Assembly (NCBI GenBank): GCA_015661585.1
Contig: DQVU01000238.1
Location: 1-7,362 of the forward strand
DNA: 7,362 nucleotides
Direction: 5' to 3'
From: Methanothermococcus okinawensis
Lineage (GTDB): Archaea > AGJL01 > Methanococci > Methanococcales > Methanococcaceae
The notes beneath the pieces are model-generated. The model saw nothing but the letters and a program-made list of their open reading frames with translations. It had not been told where the DNA came from and did no database searches. The position numbers and the translations under genes were made by a program. Numbering within the stretch: the first letter of the stretch is position 1; each line of letters starts with the position of its first letter. Positions 1 through 4,378 of the stretch are shown piece by piece.

Positions 1-5
1 AAAAA

Positions 6-82
6 TGGTGGGCCCAGCCGGATTCGAACCGGCGACCCTCGCCTTGTAAGGGCGATGTCATAGCCAGCTAGACCATGGGCCC
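6..82 (-). tRNA. tRNA-Val (anticodon UAC)
   Basis: Read on the minus strand this folds into a complete cloverleaf. The acceptor stem is GGGCCCA/TGGGCCC, the anticodon stem is TCGCC/GGCGA around the loop CTTACAA (anticodon TAC), and the T arm is GCCGG-TTCGAAT-CCGGC. The discriminator base is A and CCA is encoded (6-8). The anticodon UAC reads valine GUA/GUG codons. The RNA is much more GC-rich than its flanks, as expected for a thermophile. Five A residues at the window edge (1-5) give a T run on the transcribed strand that could begin a terminator. Confidence 0.97.
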
Positions 83-105
83 GAATAAAACAATTACAAT
101 ACTAC

Positions 106-113
106 TATATAAA
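106..113 (-). promoter_or_regulatory. TATA box of the tRNA-Val gene
   Basis: On the minus strand this reads TTTATATA, the archaeal TATA consensus. Its centre is about 27 nt from the first base of the mature tRNA. Archaeal transcription normally starts about 25 nt from the TATA centre, so the predicted transcript would have almost no 5' leader. The start site is inferred from spacing only. Confidence 0.6.
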
Positions 114-126
114 TATTACGGTTTAA

Positions 127-139
127 TGTATATATATAC
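127..139 (+). promoter_or_regulatory. TATA box of the UPF0348 gene
   Basis: A run of alternating TA centred near 133 lies about 26 nt before the ATG at 160. This predicts a leaderless or very short-leader mRNA, which fits the lack of a clear GGTGA site before that ATG. It is divergent from the tRNA-Val TATA box at 106-113. Confidence 0.45.
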
Positions 140-159
140 ACTACCATGTTAGGGAAAGT

Positions 160-1218
160 ATGGAAGATAGAGCACTTAAAAATTTTTTAAAAGATAGAGA
201 GGAGATAATAAAATACTCTTCAAAGAGGGATGAGAGAAGTGTAGAGAGATTTAAAAAAATGTTGATGGAGATAAAGGAGGAAAAGGGTATAAACATCGTA
301 GCAGATTACACAGAGTATAATCCTCTTCATTTGGGGCATAAGTACTGTTTAAGTAGAGGTAAGGAGAAGGGACTCTTTATAAGTGTGCTCCCTGGACCTA
401 TTGAGAGGAGCGGTAGAGGGGTACCCTATTTAGTAGATAGATACATAAGGGCAGAGATGGCTATAAGGGCAGGTGCAGATCTCGTTATCGAAGGGCCTCC
501 TATGGGTATTATGGGCTCTGGACAGTATATGGAGTGTATAGTTAAAATGTTTCATACCATAGGGGTAGATATCATACCTAGGGGGTATATAAGGGACAGT
601 AATATGGAGAAAATAGTAGATCTCATAAATAGAGGGTATCACATCAGTGTAAAGCCTTATAAAATATCCTGTATTGAAACTGGGGAGATCATCTGTGAGA
701 AACTTGAGATAGATAACTACGTAATAGCGTCTTTATCTAATACTATTTATAAACTTAATAAAAAATATAACCTAAACTTCAATCCAAGGTTTCTATTTGT
801 TGAAAGACTTGAGGGTATAAGTGGTAGTAAAATAAGGGAGTGTATATTTAAGGGTAAATTTCAGGAGATAAGGGATATGGTTCCTGAAACTACTTTAGAA
901 GTATTGGAAGAGTACTCGGGGGGAGATATAGGGAGTATTATCCTTAGGAGATTTGAAGATAGGATATTGGAGACTGCCAACGAGTATTCCCTTGAGAGAT
1001 ACATTCCAAAACATATAGCAGAGATTTTAGAGAAAAATAGACCCTATAAAAGTGTGGAAGAGATTAAAGAAACCATACCTCAAGGTTTCTCTAAGCATCT
1101 TAAGGAGAGAATCGTCTCCATGTTGGAATGTAGGATAGAAAGGGGTGTTATCTCAGAGTACATTAAGAACTACCCTCCTAAGATAAAAATTTTATCTATA
1201 AACGAAGATATTTTATAG
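160..1218 (+). CDS. UPF0348/TmcAL-like nucleotidyltransferase (MJ0951 type)
   Basis: A 352-aa protein of the UPF0348 family. The characterised bacterial member, TmcAL (YlbM), activates acetate with ATP and acetylates C34 of elongator tRNA-Met. Visible landmarks are the nucleotidyltransferase signature NPLHLGHKY (residues 54-62, HxGH at 57-60), the family block DRYIRAEMAIRAGADLVIE (93-111), and the second nucleotide-binding motif ISGSKIRE (220-227). A helical C-terminal region contains IPQGFSKHLKERI (306-318), resembling the C-terminal part of TmcAL. Bacterial proteins begin almost at the NPFHxGH strand, so the first ~43 residues, charged and lysine-rich, are an extra extension unless translation starts later (internal Met at 34 or 36). 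The ATG at 160 fits the TATA spacing for a leaderless transcript. The acetate-ligase role is not established for archaea, which usually use TmcA for this acetylation; the substrate here is open. Confidence 0.9.
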   Translation: MEDRALKNFLKDREEIIKYSSKRDERSVERFKKMLMEIKEEKGINIVADYTEYNPLHLGHKYCLSRGKEKGLFISVLPGPIERSGRGVPYLVDRYIRAEMAIRAGADLVIEGPPMGIMGSGQYMECIVKMFHTIGVDIIPRGYIRDSNMEKIVDLINRGYHISVKPYKISCIETGEIICEKLEIDNYVIASLSNTIYKLNKKYNLNFNPRFLFVERLEGISGSKIRECIFKGKFQEIRDMVPETTLEVLEEYSGGDIGSIILRRFEDRILETANEYSLERYIPKHIAEILEKNRPYKSVEEIKETIPQGFSKHLKERIVSMLECRIERGVISEYIKNYPPKIKILSINEDIL

Positions 1219-1222
1219 GCCC

Positions 1223-1250
1223 CAGTTCCCATCAAAGCGATAGTTAAAAA
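1223..1250 (+). repeat. Dispersed CRISPR-repeat-like element, copy 1
   Basis: The 25 bases at 1226-1250 match 4095-4119 at 22 of 25 positions in the same orientation. All three differences are transitions. The copy lies 4 nt after the UPF0348 stop codon. On the minus strand it reads T/A-rich, then a central CTTTG, then GGGAACTG, a layout like archaeal type I CRISPR repeats, which often end in GGGATTGAAA or GAATTGAAA. It stands alone, with no repeat-spacer array beside it. It could instead be a small intergenic repeat family. Confidence 0.5.
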
Positions 1251-1410
1251 ATAATAAAAATAATAAGATAAAAATTATGAAGAGGTTTGTTTAAAAAATA
1301 AAACCTCCATCTACCCCGAACATAAATTTTTGAAAATATAAACAGATAGATATTACCGATTCCTGGATATTGATAATAATTATTATAATAGAAATAACAA
1401 TAAAAAGTGT

Positions 1411-1493
1411 AATAAACTCTTAAGAAAAGATTTGATAGAAATCTTACCCTAATTCCCCAGTATTCAGTGTAATCCAGGGGATAAGAGTTTATT
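1411..1493. ncRNA. Candidate structured RNA with 12-bp closing stem
   Basis: AATAAACTCTTA (1411-1422) is perfectly complementary to TAAGAGTTTATT (1482-1493). Two smaller hairpins fit inside: AAGATTT-gatag-AAATCTT (1427-1445, 7 bp) and TCCCC/GGGGA (1454-1458 with 1477-1481), the latter able to hold an inner ATT/AAT pairing. The result is a three-way-junction shape. Bases 1441-1480 are about 45% GC inside a spacer that is otherwise very AT-rich; such islands have been used to find ncRNAs in M. jannaschii. A TATA-like ATTATTATAATA (about 1378-1389) on the plus strand would place a start near 1410, at the stem. I cannot assign it to a known RNA class, and a terminator, operator or mobile-element remnant is possible. 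Confidence 0.3.
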
Positions 1494-1641
1494 TTATCTT
1501 TCACCTATTATATTCTTTATTTTAGTAATGAGATTTCCATTTTCCTTTTTATTTTTAACAGCTATTTTTTGCGGTATTAATTTTCAATATAAATATTAAT
1601 ATTAAGAAATTAATATAGTAGGACCAAAAAATAATAAAAAG

Positions 1642-1651
1642 TTAATATATG
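1642..1651 (+). promoter_or_regulatory. TATA box of the HARP gene
   Basis: TTAATATATG preceded by an A-rich BRE-like stretch. Its spacing predicts a transcription start near 1672, which leaves a leader of about 20 nt containing the ribosome binding site at 1681. Confidence 0.45.
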
Positions 1652-1679
1652 TAACAGTGTATGAATACAGATATCTCCT

Positions 1680-1687
1680 AGGAGGGG
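1680..1687 (+). promoter_or_regulatory. Shine-Dalgarno site setting the TTG start of HARP
   Basis: AGGAGGGG lies 6 nt before the TTG at 1694. This strong match to the 16S 3' end supports the rare TTG start over any later codon; the catalytic Asp motif lies only nine residues in. Confidence 0.7.
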
Positions 1688-1693
1688 AATACT

Positions 1694-2362
1694 TTGCAAA
1701 AACAGAGGTTCTGCTTAGATACCACTGCCATCACCGATAGTGAAGTGAGAAAATCCTTAAATGCTTCCACAATAACGGAGTCTGCTGAAAAGATACTGGA
1801 TCTCATAGCAAAATCTAGGATATACTTAGATATATCCTGTCACATACCTTATCCAAGTGTATATGACGAGTTGATAGGTTTCTTAAAGAGGGAGGGGTGT
1901 CCAGAGGAGATTATAATAAAGGTAGATACCTGGTTGGTAAAAAAAACTCCAAACAGATACGAGATAAAACTCCCTGCAGAGATACTATACGAGTACATAA
2001 GGGATTTAAGGGAGAGGATAAACAAAGGTATGAGACTAAGTGAAAGTGCCATGTATGAAACTGCAGAGGAGATGTACAACCTTACAACAAAGGGAGAGGG
2101 GAATAAGAGAGAATTAATAAACTCTGTACTCTCAAAAACTGTTAATACCTTCAGAAACAAGTACAGAAATGCCCTTAGGACAGGAACCCTTGACAGTGCT
2201 CCTGACTTAGATGTACTACTTCTAGCAAAGGAGTTGGATGCTGCAGTTGTGGCTAGTGATGAAGGTATTGAAAAATGGGCTCAACGCTTAGGTTTAAGGT
2301 TTGTTAAGGCAAAGGATTTCCCATTTATTTTAAGGGAGTATCTGTCAGTTTATAAAAAATAG
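1694..2362 (+). CDS. RNA-free ribonuclease P (HARP, UPF0278, MJ0950 type)
   Basis: A 222-aa PIN-like nuclease formerly called UPF0278 or 'RNA ligase partner'. Homologues of the Aquifex RNase P (HARP) cut the 5' leader from precursor tRNA with a metal-dependent active site and no RNA subunit. The sequence shows the N-terminal FCLDTTAITD motif with Asp9 and Asp15. A central helical insertion (about 95-160) is the part linked to pre-tRNA binding and oligomerisation in HARPs. The C-terminal acidic cluster is DLDVLLLAKELDAAVVASDE (171-190), carrying Asp171, Asp173, Asp182 and Asp189. Translation starts at TTG behind a strong AGGAGGGG site. In archaea HARP usually coexists with the RNA-based RNase P and can be dispensable, so its in vivo role here is uncertain. 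UPF0348 lies upstream in the same direction (as recalled for MJ0951/MJ0950), but the 475-nt gap and own promoter suggest separate transcription. Confidence 0.93.
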   Translation: MQKQRFCLDTTAITDSEVRKSLNASTITESAEKILDLIAKSRIYLDISCHIPYPSVYDELIGFLKREGCPEEIIIKVDTWLVKKTPNRYEIKLPAEILYEYIRDLRERINKGMRLSESAMYETAEEMYNLTTKGEGNKRELINSVLSKTVNTFRNKYRNALRTGTLDSAPDLDVLLLAKELDAAVVASDEGIEKWAQRLGLRFVKAKDFPFILREYLSVYKK

Positions 2363-2436
2363 GATATAAAAAGATTTTGAGTCTTAATTTCCATCAGATG
2401 TTATGTTTTTAATAATTAATACCCTGGATTAGAACT

Positions 2437-2443
2437 AGGTGAT
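2437..2443 (+). promoter_or_regulatory. Ribosome binding site setting the GTG start of the aldolase
   Basis: AGGTGAT, the usual methanococcal GGTGAT form, ends 3 nt before the GTG at 2447. The next possible start (Met12) would lack such a site. Confidence 0.65.
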
Positions 2444-2446
2444 AGT

Positions 2447-3001
2447 GTGGATCTAAAGGAGTTTATAAGTATCTGCCATATGTTATACCAGAGAAAGTAC
2501 GTCGTGGGTAGTGGAGGTAATGTAAGTATTAGAGTGGAGGACACAGTATATATTACACCTACAGGATCTATACTGGGGTGTCTAAGGGAGAATGATATCT
2601 CTATTGTTGATATAGAGGGCAATATCATAAAGGGAAAACCTTCCTCTGAGTTGAAGATGCATTTAGGTATATACAGAAATAGAAAAGATATAAACAGTGT
2701 AATACATACCCATTCCCTCTATACTACAGCCCTCTCAGTGCTAGATAAAGAGATAGAGTTGATAACTCCTGAATCTAAAGCTTTCATAAAAAAGATAGGT
2801 TATATCCCCTATCTAGAGGCAGGTAGTGAGGAGTTGGCTAAGGAGGTGTCTAAAAGAAAGGAAGATGTAATTATACTTAAAAATCATGGTGTTGTATGTA
2901 TAGGGAGAAATCTAAGGGAAGCCTATATAAAAACAGAGGTTGTTGAAGAGGTTGCAAAGTTAAACTTTATTACTCATCTTTTACAGTCTCTAAGGCACTG
3001 A
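2447..3001 (+). CDS. fucA: Class II aldolase, L-fuculose-1-phosphate type (MJ1418 type)
   Basis: A 184-aa zinc-dependent aldolase of the FucA/AraD family. In M. jannaschii the homologue MJ1418 has fuculose-1-phosphate aldolase activity and is proposed to supply lactaldehyde, then lactate, for coenzyme F420. Motifs follow the family order: phosphate-binding SGGNVS (22-27) and TPTG (37-40), catalytic Glu68 in KPSSELKMH, zinc ligands His87 and His89 in VIHTHS, and the third zinc ligand His147 in LKNHGVV. All catalytic residues expected from E. coli FucA are present. It is shorter than the E. coli enzyme (215 aa), as is usual for archaeal members. GTG start with AGGTGAT upstream. Its last 32 bp overlap the 3' end of the minus-strand UPF0147 gene. 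Ribulose-phosphate aldolase activity of the same fold cannot be excluded. Confidence 0.88.
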   Translation: MDLKEFISICHMLYQRKYVVGSGGNVSIRVEDTVYITPTGSILGCLRENDISIVDIEGNIIKGKPSSELKMHLGIYRNRKDINSVIHTHSLYTTALSVLDKEIELITPESKAFIKKIGYIPYLEAGSEELAKEVSKRKEDVIILKNHGVVCIGRNLREAYIKTEVVEEVAKLNFITHLLQSLRH

Positions 3002-3248
3002 CTATACTCCAGATCTGAGTTCTTGTATGGAGGGGCATATTTGGATCGTCACTGATATCGTCCAGGTACTGTATCGCAGTGGCACTTCTTACGATGTACT
3101 CCTCTTTTTCATTTAAGATGGCATCCTTTGCATTCTGTGCTGCGGCCCTTATGTTCCTTGGAACTGTAGTGTCATTTATGATGTTATCCAGCATCTGGGC
3201 TATCTGTTTTAACTTCTCCTCTGGACTGAGTTTCTTAGGTTTAAACAC
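2970..3248 (-). CDS. UPF0147 family protein
   Basis: A 92-aa soluble protein recognised as the small archaeal UPF0147 family, whose function I do not know. It looks entirely helical, with a KPKKLSPEEKLKQIAQML start, a VPRNIRAAAQNAKDAIL segment (about 29-45) and an acidic C-terminus. There is no signal peptide, membrane segment or metal motif. Translation starts at GTG with GGTGA (3253-3257) four bases upstream. It follows the eS6 gene by 42 nt on the same strand, so co-transcription with a ribosomal protein is likely, which would fit a ribosome- or translation-linked role (inference). Its 3' end overlaps the convergent aldolase gene by 32 bp. Confidence 0.88.
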   Translation of the reverse strand: MFKPKKLSPEEKLKQIAQMLDNIINDTTVPRNIRAAAQNAKDAILNEKEEYIVRSATAIQYLDDISDDPNMPLHTRTQIWSIVSALETVKDE

Positions 3249-3290
3249 CCTCTCACCCCCAGAATTTTTTAAGGGTGATAAAAATAGCGT

Positions 3291-3662
3291 TTATCCCTGT
3301 CCTATCAACTCTGTAATAGGTTTCTCCCCATACTCTACGATCTTTGTATTCACCTGGACGATATCCTCAGAAATTGTATTACCCCTTACACTCTTTCTCT
3401 TCCTAACACCCTTCTCCTTTGGCCTGTATCCAGGACCTTTACTTAGTAGTACTCTTTTAACTCCAGTACCAGGAATATCGGGCCTCATTGGGAAACCACA
3501 CTTGTCAGATCCTCCAGTTATTTTTAACTTGTATCCCTCCAGACCTATGATGGAACCGTCTATAACATCCCCTATTTTTTTACCTATCAATGCAGATGTT
3601 TCAACCTCCAACTGGTAGGATTTCCCATCTTTATCTGATACTACAACTTTGAACTTTGGCAA
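3291..3662 (-). CDS. rps6e: 30S ribosomal protein eS6
   Basis: A 123-aa protein matching the archaeal form of eS6, a small-subunit ribosomal protein. Diagnostic segments are ITGGSDKCGFPMRPD (48-62), the GPGYRP turn (76-81) and the basic RKRKSVRGNTIS block (87-98) that contacts rRNA. The long phosphorylated C-terminal tail of eukaryotic S6 is absent, as in all archaea. The start is a TTG (3660-3662) preceded by GGTGAT (3666-3671) three bases upstream; the protein then begins PKFKVVVSD as expected. UPF0147 follows 42 nt downstream, probably in the same transcript. In many archaea eS6 neighbours the aIF2 gamma gene; that gene is not in this window. Confidence 0.97.
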   Translation of the reverse strand: MPKFKVVVSDKDGKSYQLEVETSALIGKKIGDVIDGSIIGLEGYKLKITGGSDKCGFPMRPDIPGTGVKRVLLSKGPGYRPKEKGVRKRKSVRGNTISEDIVQVNTKIVEYGEKPITELIGQG

Positions 3663-3665
3663 GTT

Positions 3666-3671
3666 ATCACC
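3666..3671 (-). promoter_or_regulatory. Ribosome binding site setting the TTG start of eS6
   Basis: GGTGAT on the minus strand, 3 nt before the TTG at 3662. It supports the uncommon start codon. Confidence 0.65.
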
Positions 3672-3817
3672 TTAGTTAATTTTTTAAAATAAGAATTATT
3701 ACAAGAGATATTAAAAAATAATATTATTTTATAATCTAAAAATGTTTTCAAATGTTTAATCCTTATTATTTTTATACTTTTCCACATTCTTATATCGTAG
3801 TTTTTTTATCATAAACA

Positions 3818-3828
3818 TTATATATAAA
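3818..3828 (+). promoter_or_regulatory. Strong TATA box with no recognised gene
   Basis: TTATATATAAA is among the best TATA matches in the window. It predicts a plus-strand transcript starting near 3845-3850, where no recognisable protein gene begins. The product may be a small RNA or the five-codon frame that follows. Confidence 0.4.
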
Positions 3829-3854
3829 ATTTTTGATATACTAAGGAGGTTATT

Positions 3855-3872
3855 ATGTGTTTCTACTATTAA
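3855..3872 (+). CDS. Five-codon reading frame behind a strong Shine-Dalgarno site
   Basis: AAGGAGGT (3843-3850) is followed four bases later by ATG TGT TTC TAC TAT TAA, coding for M-C-F-Y-Y. This is the best Shine-Dalgarno match in the window, yet the frame closes after five codons. It could be a leader peptide for a downstream transcript, the 5' remnant of a broken gene, or chance. The predicted start from the TATA box at 3818 falls within or just before the Shine-Dalgarno site, so whether the site is transcribed is unclear. Confidence 0.15.
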   Translation: MCFYY

Positions 3873-3914
3873 ATAATAAGAACATCAAGTGGGGAAAGTA
3901 ATAAAGGTGAAGTT

Positions 3915-4082
3915 TTATCCCTTTAGATGGTTTATTTTCACTAAAGAATAGATCTCACCGTTATCCTCTGAAACCCTGAGTACTGGAAGAAGAGGAGAAT
4001 CCTGCTAACTCCTCTCCTTAAAGAGGTATGTTAGATCTACCATGTTCCTTTAAAACTCTTCTCCCTAAAGGTGTTTAACCAC
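3915..4082 (-). pseudogene. Possible decayed small gene with three in-frame stops
   Basis: One minus-strand frame gives a protein-like sequence interrupted by TAG (4065-4067), TAA (4050-4052) and TAG (4005-4007), ending at TAA (3915-3917). It reads VVKHL, stop, GEEF, stop, RNMVDLTYLFKERS, stop, then a 29-residue stretch ending SEDNGEIYSLVKINHLKG. The clear stretch is mixed hydrophilic and hydrophobic, unlike the Ile/Phe/Tyr-rich sequence random AT-rich DNA gives here, and local base composition resembles the window's coding DNA. An ATG at 4043 opens the middle part. I do not recognise a family. Alternatively the GC-richer block is a structured RNA: AGAGGAG/CTCCTCT (3991-3997 with 4009-4015) and CCTTTA/TAAAGG (4047-4052 with 4066-4071) can pair. 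Confidence 0.25.
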
Positions 4083-4089
4083 TACTTAA

Positions 4090-4119
4090 TTCAATTCCCA
4101 CCAAAGTGATAATTAAAAA
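4090..4119 (+). repeat. Dispersed CRISPR-repeat-like element, copy 2
   Basis: The best-formed copy. It begins TTCAATTCCCACC and ends GATAATTAAAAA, matching copy 1 (1226-1250) at 22 of 25 positions. Plus-strand CRISPR repeats of several methanogens and Archaeoglobus have the form TTTCAATCCCA, a variable middle, then TGATTTTAAC; this element has the same layout but a different middle (CCAAAG). No 60-70 bp periodic array follows; only a partial third copy lies 38 bp downstream. Confidence 0.5.
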
Positions 4120-4132
4120 TATTATTACCCTA

Positions 4133-4157
4133 CTCCTATCAAAGTGATAATATTAAA
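4133..4157 (+). repeat. Dispersed CRISPR-repeat-like element, copy 3 (degenerate)
   Basis: It shares the exact 12-mer CAAAGTGATAAT (4140-4151) with copy 2 (4102-4113), plus the preceding CCTAT, and then diverges. The 38-bp period between copies 2 and 3 leaves only about 8-13 bp between them, too short for a normal spacer. It overlaps the start of the doubtful frame at 4144. Confidence 0.4.
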
Positions 4158-4338
4158 TTTTTTATTGAGATCTTTATTACTTGTTGTTAATTTAAAAAGT
4201 TTTTATATGATCTTATTTTTATTATTAACAGTTATTATTTTTATAATAGTTATTTTATTTTTTATCAGGATTTTTAGCGGAACTATGGATTATTATTTTA
4301 AATTTCTGATAGAAGAGATTTTATATTACTCTTCATAG
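4144..4338 (+). CDS. Doubtful small hydrophobic reading frame
   Basis: 64 codons from a GTG that lies inside repeat copy 3, or 43 codons from an ATG at 4207. The product would be one or two Leu/Ile/Phe-rich membrane segments followed by a short hydrophilic tail (FSGTMDYYFKFLIEEILYYSS). No ribosome binding site precedes either start. AT-rich DNA easily yields such frames by chance. It is listed because the tail looks more like real protein than the rest. No family is recognised. Confidence 0.18.
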   Translation: MIILNFLLRSLLLVVNLKSFYMILFLLLTVIIFIIVILFFIRIFSGTMDYYFKFLIEEILYYSS

Positions 4339-4340
4339 TT

Positions 4341-4351
4341 TTTTATATAAA
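4341..4351 (+). promoter_or_regulatory. TATA box of the HAD gene
   Basis: TTTTATATAAA lies about 33 nt before the ATG at 4379 and predicts a start near 4370, giving a leader of about 10 nt. A weak AGGT (4368-4371) may serve as ribosome binding site. Confidence 0.5.
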
Positions 4352-4378
4352 TTTTTATAAAGCATCCAGGTAATCCCT

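Larger units (their letters stand above)
1219..1693. other. Intergenic region between UPF0348 and HARP genes
   Basis: About 475 bases without a convincing gene. It contains repeat copy 1 (1223-1250), very AT-rich stretches, the structured GC island 1411-1493, a perfect 12-bp palindrome AATATTAATATT around 1592-1603, and the HARP promoter and ribosome binding site. A minus-strand reading frame (1244-1504, GTG start) encodes a Tyr/Phe/Ile-rich sequence typical of chance translation of AT-rich DNA. I do not call it a gene. Confidence 0.7.
3672..4378. other. Long intergenic region between eS6 and HAD genes
   Basis: About 700 bases without a confident gene. 3672-3815 is very AT-rich and should carry the minus-strand eS6 promoter; a TATA-like TTATAAAATA lies near 3723-3735. 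3818-3872 has a plus-strand TATA box, a Shine-Dalgarno site and a five-codon frame. 3915-4082 is GC-richer (3951-4020 about 47%) and reads as a decayed minus-strand gene, with several possible hairpins. 4090-4157 holds two repeat copies. 4144-4338 is a doubtful hydrophobic frame. 4341-4351 is the HAD gene promoter. Confidence 0.7.

Noticed and set aside
1244..1504. 86-codon minus-strand reading frame in the UPF0348-HARP spacer
   Set aside because: The translation is dominated by Tyr, Phe, Ile and Asn from AT-rich DNA, no ribosome binding site precedes the GTG (the GGTGA overlaps the start codon itself), and it runs through the inverted-repeat island. The first ~20 residues look more protein-like, but that is not enough to call a gene.
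1533..1559. Possible further CRISPR-like repeat (ATTTCCATT ... TTTTTAAC)
   Set aside because: The ends resemble the M. jannaschii CRISPR repeat in reverse orientation, but the middle is a T/C run with no match and the length is short. Chance is likely in AT-rich DNA.
2382..2416. Weak similarity to the dispersed repeat (TTTCCATCAGATG ... TTTTTAAT) before the aldolase gene
   Set aside because: Only the TCCATCA part matches well; the central CAAAGTGATA core is missing.
3079..3618. 179-codon plus-strand frame opposite eS6 and UPF0147
   Set aside because: It is an antisense shadow of two clearly recognised genes on the minus strand, with a low-complexity Ser/Pro/Phe/Leu translation.
4005..4007. 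In-frame TAG read as pyrrolysine in the 3915-4082 minus-strand frame
   Set aside because: Pyrrolysine decoding is not known in Methanococcales, and an upstream TAA interrupts the same frame.
3891..4072. Conserved RNase P RNA or SRP RNA gene in the GC-richer block
   Set aside because: I looked for their conserved core motifs and did not find them; only short, mutually competing hairpins are visible.
4090..4157. A true CRISPR array
   Set aside because: Only two imperfect copies at a 38-bp period, which leaves no room for a normal 30-40 bp spacer, and there is no cas gene in the window.
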